Assembly: GCA_944320235.1 (NCBI GenBank)
Contig: CALUGQ010000003.1
Span: forward strand, 62,001 to 126,000
Direction: 5' to 3'
Source of the DNA: an uncultured Prevotella sp.
GTDB lineage: Bacteria; Bacteroidota; Bacteroidia; Bacteroidales; Bacteroidaceae
DNA length: 64,000 nucleotides
How positions within the stretch are numbered: position 1 is the stretch's first letter; each line of letters begins with the position of its first letter. The notes under the pieces are model-generated. The model was not told where the DNA came from and did no database searches. It saw only the letters and a program-made list of their open reading frames with translations. Shown in pieces: positions 8,107 to 17,267 of this stretch. A program made the position numbers and the translations under genes.

Positions 8107-9513
8107 ATGCAAACCGCAGATACCCCCCAGCCACGGCTCGTTGGCGACACCAACTGGGACGGGCTGCACCGGCCGCGCATCTACTACGCCATCGCGGCCA
8201 CGTTCTGCGGCCTCTTCCTCTCGGTGCTCGACGGCTCCATCTGCAACGTGGCGCTGCCAAGCATGGCGGCGCAGCTCGGCGTGCCGTCCGAAGACTCGAT
8301 ATGGATAGTCAACGCCTTCCAGCTGGCCGTGATGATGCTCCTGCTGCCCTTCGCCTCGCTGGGCGAGCTGTGGGGCTACAAGCGCGTCTACGTCAGCGGC
8401 ATCGTGGTGTTCTCCATAGGGTCGCTGCTCTGCGCCCTCGCGCCGTCGTTCGCCGCGCTGGTGGTGGCCCGCACCGTGCAGGGCGTGGGCGCGGCCATGC
8501 TGATGAGCGTCAACACGTCGCTCGTCAAGCTCATCTACCCCAGGCGCCACCTCGGCGAGGGGGTCGGGCTCAACGCCACGGTGGTGGCCATAGCCTCGGT
8601 GGCGGGGCCGGCCCTCTCGGCGGCCATCCTGTCCGTGGGGCCGTGGCCGTGGCTCTTCGCCATCAACGTGCCGATAGGCATCGTGACGTTCGCCATGGCG
8701 CGCAAGTACCTGCCCGACAACCCCGTGCGCGTGGTGGGCCGGCGGTTCAACATACGCGAGGCCGTGCTCAACGCCGCCACGTTCGGCCTGTTCATAGGCT
8801 GCGTGGAGGCCTACTCTCACGACGCCCCCGCGCCTGCGGTGCTCGGCGGCGCGGCCCTGATGCTGGCCGTGGGCTTCGCCTACGTGCGGATGCAGCGCAA
8901 GGAGCAGTACCCCATGCTGCCGCTCGACCTGCTGCGCATACCCATCTTCACCACCTCCGTGGCCACGAGCGTCATATCCTTCACGGCCCAGATGCTCGTG
9001 ATGGTGGGCATGCCGTTCATGCTCTCCCACACCTTCGGCCTCGGGGCCGTGGGCATAGGGCTGCTCATGGTGTCGTGGCCCGTGGCGATAGTCTTCGTCG
9101 CCCCGCTGGCCGGGTGGCTCATAAGCCGCGTCCACCCCGGCATCCTCGGCGGCGTGGGCCTGGCGCTGATGTGCGCAGGGTGCTTCATGCTCTCGTCGGC
9201 CGACGCCGCCACGGGCCACGCCGGCCTCGTGGGGCGGCTCATGCTCTGCGGCGCGGGCTTCGGCCTCTTCCAGTCGCCCAACAACCACCTGCTGCTCAGC
9301 TCAGCCCCGCCGCAACGCGCGGGCAGCGCCAGCGGCATGCTGGCCACAGCCCGCCTCACGGGCCAGACGCTCGGCGCGGCACTCGTGGCACTGCTCTTCC
9401 ACCTTGCAGGCCCAGCGGCGCCCCACGACGCACTGCTGCTCGCCGCCTGCCTCACGGCCTGCGCCGCCACCTGCTCCTGCCTAAGGCTCAAGGAGAAAAT
9501 GGCAGGGGCATAG
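8107..9513 (+). CDS. MFS transporter, DHA2 (14-TMS drug:H+ antiporter-2) type
   Basis: The ATG at 8107 (MQTADTPQPRLVGDTNWDG) is chosen over 8050, which would translate the repeat array as LPVLPVLPALPL. The 468-residue protein is strongly hydrophobic. It shows the family's motif D1-like start (GLFLSVLDGSICNVALPSM, residues ~35-53), LGELWGYKRVYVSG (motif A-like), and ARTVQGVGAAMLMSVNTSLV (motif B-like). Related inner-membrane carriers export drugs, dyes or metabolites with proton exchange. The substrate is not predictable. No membrane-fusion or outer-membrane partner lies next to it, unlike EmrAB-type systems. Confidence 0.85.
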   Translation: MQTADTPQPRLVGDTNWDGLHRPRIYYAIAATFCGLFLSVLDGSICNVALPSMAAQLGVPSEDSIWIVNAFQLAVMMLLLPFASLGELWGYKRVYVSGIVVFSIGSLLCALAPSFAALVVARTVQGVGAAMLMSVNTSLVKLIYPRRHLGEGVGLNATVVAIASVAGPALSAAILSVGPWPWLFAINVPIGIVTFAMARKYLPDNPVRVVGRRFNIREAVLNAATFGLFIGCVEAYSHDAPAPAVLGGAALMLAVGFAYVRMQRKEQYPMLPLDLLRIPIFTTSVATSVISFTAQMLVMVGMPFMLSHTFGLGAVGIGLLMVSWPVAIVFVAPLAGWLISRVHPGILGGVGLALMCAGCFMLSSADAATGHAGLVGRLMLCGAGFGLFQSPNNHLLLSSAPPQRAGSASGMLATARLTGQTLGAALVALLFHLAGPAAPHDALLLAACLTACAATCSCLRLKEKMAGA

Positions 9514-9522
9514 CCCCCCATT

Positions 9523-9623
9523 GCTCCCATTACTCCCAGCCCTCCCATTACTCCCAGCCCTCCCATTACTCCCAGCCCTCCCAAAAAAACCACCAAAAAA
9601 CCACCTAAAAACCACCAAAAAAA
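9523..9623. repeat. 9-nt repeat followed by A/C-rich run
   Basis: Three or more copies of TCCCATTACTCCCAGCCC (two 9-nt units) follow the MFS stop by a few bases. They run into an AACCACCAAAAAACCACC stretch that ends directly at the next start codon. Confidence 0.7.
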
Positions 9624-10595
9624 ATGCCAAACTACCTACCCTCCCCCAGCCGCTACGACGGCGGCTCCATGCACTACCGCCGCTGCGGGCGCAGCGGCGT
9701 GCTGCTGCCCGAGGTGAGCCTCGGCCTGTGGCACAACTTCGGCGGCACCGACCCCTTCGAGAAGTGCCGCGCCATAGCCCGCTGCGCCTTCGACCACGGC
9801 ATAACCCACTTCGACCTCGCCAACAACTACGGCCCGCCATACGGCTCGGCCGAGCAGACCATGGGCAGGCTGCTCCACGACGACTTCCGCCCCTGGCGCG
9901 ACGAGCTCTTCATCAGCACCAAGGCGGGCTACGACATGTGGCCCGGCCCCTACGGCAACTGGGGCTCGCGCAAGTACCTCATGGCGAGCCTCGACCAGAG
10001 CCTCAGCCGCATGGGGATAGACTACGTGGACCTGTTCTACAGCCACCGCTACGACCCCGAGACGCCTTTGGAGGAGACGCTCCAGGCGCTCGTCGACACC
10101 GTGCGCGCCGGCAAGGCCCTCTACATAGGCATATCGCGCTGGCCGCTCCACGCGCTCAAGGTGGCCGTTAAGTACCTGCGCGAGCACGACACGCCGCTGC
10201 TCATCTACCAGGGGCGGCTCAACCTGCTCGACCGCGCGCCGCAAGAGGAGGGCATCACCGACCTGTGCGCCGCCGAGGGGGTGGGCTTCATATCGTTCTC
10301 GCCGCTGGCGCAGGGCCTGCTCACCGACCGCTACCTCGACGGCATACCCGCAGGCAGCCGCATGACGCAGGGCCGCTTCCTCAAGCCCGACGTGCTCACG
10401 CCCGAACTGCTGGCACGCCTGCGCAGCCTCAACGCCGCCGCCGGCAAGCGGGGCGAGACGCTGGCTGAGATGGCACTGGCGTGGATACTGCACCAGAAGG
10501 GGGTCACCTCGGTGCTCGTAGGCGCAAGCAGCGTGGAGCAGTTGCAGAAGAACCTGAAGTGCATCACGGCCGAGCCATTCCAGGACGAGCCGTGA
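9624..10595 (+). CDS. Aldo/keto reductase, YghZ/Gpr (AKR14)-like
   Basis: The protein has 323 residues. MPNYLPSPSRYDGGSMHYRR is the common opening of YghZ-like L-glyceraldehyde 3-phosphate reductases. The catalytic tetrad can be placed: Asp in HFDLANNYGPPYGSAE with Tyr four residues on, Lys in FISTKAGYDMWPGPYG, and His in DLFYSHRYDPETPLEET. The C-terminus has the NADPH-binding pattern SVLVGASSVEQLQKN. It likely reduces small aldehydes or methylglyoxal with NADPH in the cytoplasm. It lies after the MFS gene with a repeat-filled gap of 110 bp, so cotranscription is possible but not certain. Confidence 0.88.
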   Translation: MPNYLPSPSRYDGGSMHYRRCGRSGVLLPEVSLGLWHNFGGTDPFEKCRAIARCAFDHGITHFDLANNYGPPYGSAEQTMGRLLHDDFRPWRDELFISTKAGYDMWPGPYGNWGSRKYLMASLDQSLSRMGIDYVDLFYSHRYDPETPLEETLQALVDTVRAGKALYIGISRWPLHALKVAVKYLREHDTPLLIYQGRLNLLDRAPQEEGITDLCAAEGVGFISFSPLAQGLLTDRYLDGIPAGSRMTQGRFLKPDVLTPELLARLRSLNAAAGKRGETLAEMALAWILHQKGVTSVLVGASSVEQLQKNLKCITAEPFQDEP

Positions 10596-10661
10596 GCGCA
10601 ATACGGCCTGCTTCACAGCGCAATACGGCCTGCTTCACAGCGCAATACGGCCTGCCCCGCA
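10595..10661. repeat. 22-bp tandem repeat, three copies
   Basis: The unit AGCGCAATACGGCCTGCTTCAC occurs at 10595-10616 and 10617-10638, with a third diverged copy at 10639-10660. It starts on the last base of the aldo/keto reductase stop codon. ACGGCCTG resembles the core of the dispersed ACGGCCCGT palindromes. Confidence 0.8.
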
Positions 10662-10764
10662 GCGGCTGAAGGCCCCGCCAGGCTGCCTCAGCGCAGGCCG
10701 CGGAAATTTGCCTGGCCAAACAGGGATTACTGACACAAAACAAATCAAGAAAGACAAAACAGGT

Positions 10765-13308
10765 ATGTACAGACCAATGATGACAATCAAGATTGCCGCA
10801 CTGGCTGCAGTGGCTACCTTCGCCGCAGCCCCCGCGGCGGCCGAGGAAGTGGCGTGGTACGACGGCTCGCGGGCCGTGACGTACAGCGTGCAGAAGAAGG
10901 TTGACCCCGTGGTGGAGGTGGCGCTCCAGATGTTCGCCTCCGACATGGAGGCCGTCACGGGCCGCGAGGCCGAGCGGGCCGGCGAGCGGGATGCCGCGAT
11001 ACGGCTCGTGGAGCTTGACAAGGCGCCGGCCTCGGTGCGCCGGCAGCTGGCCAAGGGCGGCGTGCCGCTGGGCGAGCTGGAGAAGAAGATTGACGGCTTC
11101 CACATATCCGTGATAGGCAACCAGGTGACCGTGGTGGGCGCCAACGGGCGCGGCACGGCCTACGGCCTGCTCGAGCTCTCGCGCATGGCCGGCGTAAGCC
11201 CCTGGGTGTGGTGGGGCGACGTGGTGCCGGAGAAGCGCGACAGGCTCACCATCGACAGCGGCTTCTCCACGCTGCAGGGCGCCTCGGTGGAGTACCGCGG
11301 CATCTTCCTCAACGACGAGGACTGGTCGCTGCGCCCCTGGAGCTACGACCACTTTGAGCCTGGCAAGTTCGGCGAGATAGGGCCCAAGACGTACAAGAAG
11401 GTGTTCCAGCTGCTCATGCGCCTCAGGGCCAACGCCATCTGGCCCGCCATGCACACAGGCACGGTGGCATTCTTCAAGATAGCGGGCAACAAGGCCATGG
11501 CCGACAGCTGCGGAATAGCCATCGGCACGAGCCACTGCGAGCCGCTGCTGAGGAACAACGTAGACGAGTGGGACGTGAAGGCGCGCGGTCGCTACAACTA
11601 CATCACCAACAAGGAAGCCGTGCAGAACTACTGGATAGAGCGACTGAAGGAGGTCAAGGGCTCGGCCGGCGGCAATATGTTCACCATCGGAATGCGCGGC
11701 ATACACGACGGCTCGATGGAGGGGGTGAAGACGATGGACGAGAAGTTCAGCGCCCTGCAGCAGGTCATAGACGACCAGCAGGAGCTGCTGCGCAAGTACA
11801 TCGGCGACCCGGCCAAGCAGACGCAGGTGTTCGTGCCATACAAGGAGGTGCTACAGATATACGAGCGCGGGCTGAAGGTGCCCGACTACGTGACGCTGAT
11901 GTGGTGCGACGACAACTACGGCTACATGACCCGCCTCTCTGACGAGGCCGAACAGAAGCGCAGCGGAGGCGGAGGCGTTTACTACCACCTGAGCTACTGG
12001 GGCCGCCCGCACGACTACCTGTGGCTGACCACGACCCAGCCGGGCCTCATATACAACGAGATGCGCGCCGCCTACGACCACAACGTGCGCAAGATATGGA
12101 TAGTGAACGTGCACGACCCGAAGGTGGCGGGCTACGACATGGAGCTGTTCCTCGACATGGCGTGGAACATTGACTGCGTGAGCGCGCAGACCGTGGGCGA
12201 CCACTACCGCGCGTGGCTCTGCCGCCAGTTCGGCGCAGAGGCCGGCGCCAAGCTCTACCCCGCCATGCACGAGTTCTTCCGCCTATGCGGCCAGCGCCGC
12301 CCCGAGTTCATGGGCTGGAGCCAGACGGAGCTGTCGAAAACCACCTACGACCGCGGCAACAGCCCCATGCGCAACACCGAGTTCAGCCAGACGGCCTTCG
12401 GAGGCGAGCTTGACCGCTACCTGGAACGCTACGCCGCCGTGGCCAAGACGGTGAGGGAGGTGCAGCAGACCGTCCGCCCGGAGCTTAAGGATGCCTACTT
12501 CGCCGCCATATACTACCCCGTGATGGCCGCCGACGCACACGCACGCAAGATACTGGAGTCGCAACGGGCACGCCAATATGCCATCGGACAGACCACAAAG
12601 GACATGTTCGACAACGACGACGCCCTCTACACGGCCGTGGCCAAGAGCCAGAACGCATACCAGGAGATAAGGAAACTGACTGAATATTACAACGAGACGA
12701 TGGCCGGGGGCAAGTGGCGCAGGTCTATGCACATGAGGCCGCGCGACCTGCCAGTGTACGGAGCGCCGCTGCTGCCCACGCTGCTCACCGACAGCGAGGT
12801 GGCCGAGTGGCTGAAGAAAGACAATGCCGCCAAGCCCCACCCAATCGATGCCGACGGCGCCATAGCACGCAACGCCTGCGACTACCAGAAGGCCGGCAAC
12901 GGCGTGCAGACCGTATCTATGCTCGGCCACAGCATGAACGCCGTGGCACTGCCCAAGGGCGAGACGCTGACATACACCTTCACGACAGCAAAAGACGGCG
13001 ACGCGGTGCTGCTCACGGCCCTCATACCTACGCAGCCCAACGACGACGGCGACCTGAGATACAGCGTGTCGGTAGACGGAGCCGAGCCTACGGTCTACAC
13101 CCTGAAGGAGAAGTTCCGCTCGGAGGGCTGGAAGCAGAACGTGCTGCGAGGCCAGGCACGGCGCACGCTGGAGCTGCCCGGGCTGAAAGCCGGCACGCAC
13201 ACGCTGGAGATAAAGGCCCTTGACAACCACATCGTGGTGGACCAGTGGATGCTGGACTATGACACAAAGCGCAAGTTCTACCTCTTCCCCGTAGAAGAAG
13301 ACAAATGA
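10765..13308 (+). CDS. Glycoside hydrolase family 115 (xylan alpha-1,2-glucuronidase type)
   Basis: Start at 10765 (MYRPMMTIKIAALAAVATF) gives 847 residues with a signal peptide cleaved near AAAPAAA-EE. The N-terminal domain (to about residue 155) has VIGNQVTVVGANGRGTAYGL. The catalytic region carries VEYRGIFLNDEDWSLRPWSY, MRLRANAIWPAMHTGT, GTSHCEPLL and MWCDDNYGYMTRLSDEAEQK, all typical of GH115. The C-terminal beta-rich part (AKDGDAVLLTALIPTQPNDD onwards) is the accessory domain of the family. GH115 enzymes remove (4-O-methyl)glucuronic acid from xylan or related side chains. The GH2 gene overlaps it by 4 bp (ATGA), so both act on the same periplasmic or surface oligosaccharide. No SusCD pair is in view. 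Confidence 0.9.
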   Translation: MYRPMMTIKIAALAAVATFAAAPAAAEEVAWYDGSRAVTYSVQKKVDPVVEVALQMFASDMEAVTGREAERAGERDAAIRLVELDKAPASVRRQLAKGGVPLGELEKKIDGFHISVIGNQVTVVGANGRGTAYGLLELSRMAGVSPWVWWGDVVPEKRDRLTIDSGFSTLQGASVEYRGIFLNDEDWSLRPWSYDHFEPGKFGEIGPKTYKKVFQLLMRLRANAIWPAMHTGTVAFFKIAGNKAMADSCGIAIGTSHCEPLLRNNVDEWDVKARGRYNYITNKEAVQNYWIERLKEVKGSAGGNMFTIGMRGIHDGSMEGVKTMDEKFSALQQVIDDQQELLRKYIGDPAKQTQVFVPYKEVLQIYERGLKVPDYVTLMWCDDNYGYMTRLSDEAEQKRSGGGGVYYHLSYWGRPHDYLWLTTTQPGLIYNEMRAAYDHNVRKIWIVNVHDPKVAGYDMELFLDMAWNIDCVSAQTVGDHYRAWLCRQFGAEAGAKLYPAMHEFFRLCGQRRPEFMGWSQTELSKTTYDRGNSPMRNTEFSQTAFGGELDRYLERYAAVAKTVREVQQTVRPELKDAYFAAIYYPVMAADAHARKILESQRARQYAIGQTTKDMFDNDDALYTAVAKSQNAYQEIRKLTEYYNETMAGGKWRRSMHMRPRDLPVYGAPLLPTLLTDSEVAEWLKKDNAAKPHPIDADGAIARNACDYQKAGNGVQTVSMLGHSMNAVALPKGETLTYTFTTAKDGDAVLLTALIPTQPNDDGDLRYSVSVDGAEPTVYTLKEKFRSEGWKQNVLRGQARRTLELPGLKAGTHTLEIKALDNHIVVDQWMLDYDTKRKFYLFPVEEDK

Positions 13309-16121
13309 GAAGACTCGTATTCTCATCCCTCATAGCGGGCTACTGCATCAGTGCGGCAGCCCAAACCACAGAGATACAGTACCTGTCGGGGCGCGACGCC
13401 GAGAGCACCACAGAGTGGGACTTCTACTGTTCCGCCGGACAGAACAGCGGCAAGTGGAGCAAGATAGCCGTGCCGTCGTGCTGGGAGCAGCAGGGCTTCG
13501 GCGAATACACCTACGGCAGGTGGTACAAGAAGAAGGGCGGCAAGCCCAGCACCGAGACGGGCCGCTACAGGCACAGCTTCCGAGTGCCGCGCGAGTGGCA
13601 GGGCAAGAAGGTGGAGATAGTGTTCGAGGGCGTGATGACCGACGCTACGGTGACCGTAAACGGCCGCCCGGCGGGCGACACCCAACAAGGCGCTTTCACC
13701 ACGTTCAGCTATGATATCACGCCGCTTCTCGACTTCAAGGGCAAGAACACGCTCGAGGTGATGGTGGAGAAGCAGTCGCGCGACAACTCGGTGAACAACG
13801 CCGAACGGCGCGCCGACTGGTGGCTGTTCGGCGGAATATTCCGCCCGGTATATCTCCGCGCGCTGCCAAAGACACACATCAGCCACGCCGGCATCAACGC
13901 ACGCGCCGACGGAACGCTGACGCTCGACCTCACGACAGAGGGCCTTACCGAGGGCTACAGCCTGCAAGCATCGCTGCAAGAGGTGAATGGTTCCCAGCTC
14001 TCCCAGCCCTCCCAGCCCTCCCAGCTCTCCCAAAACTCCACCCACAAGCTCAGCCTCAGCTTCCCCGGCGTGAAGCCCTGGGACCCGGAGCACCCCAACC
14101 TGTATGAACTCACCATGAGGCTCATCGCCCCCGACGGCACCGTGGCCCACGAGACCACCAAGCGCGTGGGCTTCCGCACCATAGAGTTCCGCCCACGCGA
14201 CGGCTTCTACCTGAACGGAACGAAACTGAACATCAAGGGAGTGAACCGCCACTGCTGCTACCCCGAGACCGGACGCACCACCAGCAAGCGGCGCGACATA
14301 GAGGACGTGCGCCTGATAAAGGGCATGAACGCCAACGCCATACGCTCACATTACCCGCCCGACCAGCACCTGCTCGACATCTGCGACTCGCTCGGAGTGC
14401 TCTATTTCGACGAGCTGCCGGGCTGGCAGAACTACTACCGCACGTCGACCGGCACGCGGATTCTGCGCGAGATGATGGCCACCGACGCCAACCACCCCTG
14501 CATCTTCGCCTGGGGCAACGGCAACGAGGGCGGGAACAACCTCAACCTCGACTCGCTCTTCGCCGAGCTTGACCCGCAGCGGCGCCACGTGGTGCACCCC
14601 TGGGCCGTGTGGAACGGCGTTGACTGCCACCACTACCCGGCCTACCAGACGGGTGCCGCCCGCCTGCACAACGGCTACGAGGTGTTCATGCCCACGGAGT
14701 TCCTGCACAGCCAGTACGACAAGGGCGGCGGAGCCTCGCTCGACGAGTACTGGGCGCAGTGGTCGCGCAACCCGCTCTTCGCCGGCGGATTCATCTGGGC
14801 GTGGGCCGACGAGGGCATAATGCGCACCGACCGCGGCGACAGCATTGACACCGACGGGCCAAACGCGCCCGACGGACTCGTAGGCCCGCACCGCGAGAAG
14901 GAGGGCAGCTGGTACACCGTGCGCGATGTATGGTCGCCCGTGCAGATAGCCCCCATGGCCGTGCGCCCGCAGTGGGACGGGCGGTTCACGGTCACAAACA
15001 AGCACCTCTTCAGCCGCCTCTCCGAGTGCAGCATGACATACAGCATCAAGACCATTGCCTCGCCAGCCTATGACACGGAGCGCACCGTGGCCGAGGGAGC
15101 CGTGGCGCTGCCCGACTTAGCACCGGGCGAGAGCGGCACGGCGAGCATCCGGCTGCCCAAGAACTTTGCCGAGGGCGACGTGCTCACGCTCGTTGCGCTG
15201 ACCAGCAGCGGCGACACCATCAACGCCTGGGCCTACCCCATGCGCTACGCCGACGAATATTTCGCCCTGCGCGGGGTGCGGCATTCCTTCCAAAGCGGCG
15301 CAGCCACGGTCAGCGGAACGGTGCTTGAAGCCAACGGTGTGCGCGCTGAGTTCAACGCCGAGGACGGTATGCTCATGCGCGTCACCGCAAATGGCAATGA
15401 CATCCCGCTCAACGGAGGCCCGCTGCCCGTGGGCATGAAGATGAAGTTCAAGGGCATAACGCCGCGGCAGGAGGGCGGCGATGCGCTCCTCGTGATGCAC
15501 TACACGGGCGCTGCCGACTCCATAGTGTGGCGGATGACGCCCGGCGGAGTGCTCGGCATGGATGCCGTGCTGCTCAACCGCCGCGACGGAGGCAAGTTCG
15601 ACGGGGCGTTCTTCGACCAGAATGTGAAGAACCTCGGCCTCAGCTTCTCATACCCCGAGAGCGCGGCCAAGGGCGTAAGGTGGCTGGGCAAAGGCCCCTA
15701 CCGCGTTTGGCGCAACCGCCTGCGCGGCCCGGTGTTCGGCCTATGGCAGAAGGATTACAACAACACCGTGACGGGCGAGAGCACCGGGCGGCTCACATAC
15801 CCGGAGTTCAAAGGCTACCATGCCAACGTATACTGGGCCGAGATGCAGTCTGACACCGCGCCCTTCAAGGTATACAGCGAGACCGACGGGCTGTATCTGC
15901 GCCTCTTCACCCCCGAGGAGCCCAAGCAGCGGACGGAGCGCACGATGGAAGCCTTCCCCGAGGGCGACATCTCGTTCCTGCTCGAAATACCTGGAATGCG
16001 CTCCTACAAGCCCATAGAGCAGCTCGGTCCCGAGGCGCAGCCCAGCGGCATACGAATAAACAAGGGCGACCAGGGGCTGCGGGTGAAGCTCTGGTTCGAC
16101 TTCAGGCAAGCCGCCAAGTAA
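13305..16121 (+). CDS. Glycoside hydrolase family 2 (beta-galactosidase/beta-glucuronidase-like)
   Basis: The 938-residue secreted protein has signal peptide MRRLVFSSLIAGYCISAAAQ. Order of domains: sugar-binding jelly roll (about 40-190; GEYTYGRWYKKKGGK, ADWWLFGGIFRPVYL), Ig-like domain (190-300), TIM barrel (300-600), then the C-terminal beta domain of LacZ type. The likely acid/base is Glu408 in WGNGNEGGNN and the nucleophile Glu465 in MPTEFLHSQYDKGG. Substrate could be a beta-galactoside or other beta-hexoside; GH2 covers several. Residues about 229-244 (SQLSQPSQPSQLSQNS) are encoded by the 9-nt CTCCCAGCC repeat and form an insertion in the Ig-like domain. It starts inside the GH115 stop region, so the pair is translationally coupled. 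Confidence 0.92.
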   Translation: MRRLVFSSLIAGYCISAAAQTTEIQYLSGRDAESTTEWDFYCSAGQNSGKWSKIAVPSCWEQQGFGEYTYGRWYKKKGGKPSTETGRYRHSFRVPREWQGKKVEIVFEGVMTDATVTVNGRPAGDTQQGAFTTFSYDITPLLDFKGKNTLEVMVEKQSRDNSVNNAERRADWWLFGGIFRPVYLRALPKTHISHAGINARADGTLTLDLTTEGLTEGYSLQASLQEVNGSQLSQPSQPSQLSQNSTHKLSLSFPGVKPWDPEHPNLYELTMRLIAPDGTVAHETTKRVGFRTIEFRPRDGFYLNGTKLNIKGVNRHCCYPETGRTTSKRRDIEDVRLIKGMNANAIRSHYPPDQHLLDICDSLGVLYFDELPGWQNYYRTSTGTRILREMMATDANHPCIFAWGNGNEGGNNLNLDSLFAELDPQRRHVVHPWAVWNGVDCHHYPAYQTGAARLHNGYEVFMPTEFLHSQYDKGGGASLDEYWAQWSRNPLFAGGFIWAWADEGIMRTDRGDSIDTDGPNAPDGLVGPHREKEGSWYTVRDVWSPVQIAPMAVRPQWDGRFTVTNKHLFSRLSECSMTYSIKTIASPAYDTERTVAEGAVALPDLAPGESGTASIRLPKNFAEGDVLTLVALTSSGDTINAWAYPMRYADEYFALRGVRHSFQSGAATVSGTVLEANGVRAEFNAEDGMLMRVTANGNDIPLNGGPLPVGMKMKFKGITPRQEGGDALLVMHYTGAADSIVWRMTPGGVLGMDAVLLNRRDGGKFDGAFFDQNVKNLGLSFSYPESAAKGVRWLGKGPYRVWRNRLRGPVFGLWQKDYNNTVTGESTGRLTYPEFKGYHANVYWAEMQSDTAPFKVYSETDGLYLRLFTPEEPKQRTERTMEAFPEGDISFLLEIPGMRSYKPIEQLGPEAQPSGIRINKGDQGLRVKLWFDFRQAAK
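13991..14034. repeat. In-frame 9-nt repeat inside the GH2 gene
   Basis: Five copies of CTCCCAGCT/CTCCCAGCC lie in direct orientation, read as Ser-Gln-Leu/Pro triplets. They match the intergenic arrays and leave the frame intact because the unit is 9 nt. Confidence 0.8.
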
Positions 16122-16149
16122 GCCGCGCCACCCTGCAGTGCGCGACATG

Positions 16150-16200
16150 AGAGCCGGGAAGAGCACCGTGGCTGTGGCCATGCTGCTCTTCCCGGCTCTT
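16150..16200. terminator. Hairpin after the GH2 gene
   Basis: AGAGCCGGGAAGAGCA at 16150-16165 and its exact complement at 16184-16199 form a 16-bp perfect stem with an 18-nt loop, 30 bp after the GH2 stop. There is no long T-run, so it may act as a terminator or as a 3'-end stabiliser. Confidence 0.6.
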
Positions 16201-16367
16201 CCGTGCCACACGGCTGCCCTACCGCAACAGGCGTATTTCAGCAAAACGCCTTAGTGGTGGCGGAACTTATGTACGGCTGGCTGCATGAGAAATGGCCGGA
16301 CTGGCTTTTCCGTAAAATAGGTACAAATATAGAGGATATGTTTATCGCGCCATATCTTGAATCACTG

Positions 16368-16375
16368 TACCTTTG
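16368..16375 (+). promoter_or_regulatory. Promoter -7 element before the aldo/keto reductase
   Basis: TACCTTTG fits TAnnTTTG. The upstream element is poor (TTTA around 16341-16344). The start codon lies 44 bp downstream. Confidence 0.5.
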
Positions 16376-16418
16376 CAAAAGACAAGACAACACAGTTCTA
16401 ATATAAATGCATGACAGT

Positions 16419-17264
16419 ATGGAAAAAGTAAGATTGCACAATGGTGTGGAAATGCCGATTCTCGGCTACGGCGTCTACCAGGTAACGCCTGAAGAATGCG
16501 AAAGGTGCGTGTCCGACGCCCTGAGCGTCGGATACCGCTCGATAGACACGGCGCAAGCCTATTTCAACGAACAGAACGTAGGCGACGCCATCCGCAAGAG
16601 CGGCATCGCCCGCGAGGAAATCTTCCTCACTACCAAGATTTGGATAAGCAACGCTGGAGAGGAGAAAGCGGCAAAGTCAATAGAAGAATCACTCCGCAAA
16701 CTGCAGACGGACTATGTAGACCTGTTGCTCATCCACCAGCCGTTCGGTGACTACTACGGTACCTACCGGGCCATGGAAGCCGCTTACAAGGAGGGCAAGG
16801 CGCGCGCCATCGGCGTGTCCAACTTCTACCCCGACCGGTTTATCGACCTTGCTGAGAACGTGGAAACCAAGCCTATGGTCAACCAGGTGGAGACTCATGT
16901 GTTCAACCAGCAGGCCAAGGCACAGGAAATAATGCGGAAATACGGCACGCGAATAATGTCATGGGGACCTTTCGCTGAAGGGCGCAACGGACTGTTCACC
17001 AACCCTACGCTGACCGGGATAGGGAGCAAGTACGGGAAAACCGCAGCGCAAGTGGCCCTGCGCTACCTTATACAGCGTGATGTCATCGTAATCCCGAAGT
17101 CAACCCACGTTGAGCGCATGCGCCAGAACATGGACGTCTTCGACTTCTCGCTCGGCGAAGAAGACATGGCTGCCATTGCCGCACTGGATGAAGGCAAGAG
17201 CCTCTTCTTCTCGCACTATGACCCGGAAACCGTCAACTTCCTGCTGAATTACAAAACGAATTGA
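16419..17264 (+). CDS. Aldo/keto reductase, 2,5-diketo-D-gluconate reductase (AKR5)-like
   Basis: I prefer the ATG at 16419 (MEKVRLHNGVEMPILGYGVY), which matches the family start, over an in-frame ATG 12 bp upstream; length is then 281 residues. The tetrad is visible: Asp and Tyr in YRSIDTAQAYFNEQNVG, Lys in EIFLTTKIWI, His in DLLLIHQPFGDYYGTYRAM. The NADPH-binding end VIVIPKSTHVERMRQN is present. It probably reduces carbonyls of sugars or small aldehydes. The next gene starts 3 bp after its stop, so it forms an operon with the CMD-cupin protein. Confidence 0.9.
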   Translation: MEKVRLHNGVEMPILGYGVYQVTPEECERCVSDALSVGYRSIDTAQAYFNEQNVGDAIRKSGIAREEIFLTTKIWISNAGEEKAAKSIEESLRKLQTDYVDLLLIHQPFGDYYGTYRAMEAAYKEGKARAIGVSNFYPDRFIDLAENVETKPMVNQVETHVFNQQAKAQEIMRKYGTRIMSWGPFAEGRNGLFTNPTLTGIGSKYGKTAAQVALRYLIQRDVIVIPKSTHVERMRQNMDVFDFSLGEEDMAAIAALDEGKSLFFSHYDPETVNFLLNYKTN

Positions 17265-17267
17265 TTC

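Noticed and set aside
16203..16406. 67-codon open frame before the second aldo/keto reductase
   Set aside because: It runs across the promoter element at 16368 and shows no recognisable protein features.
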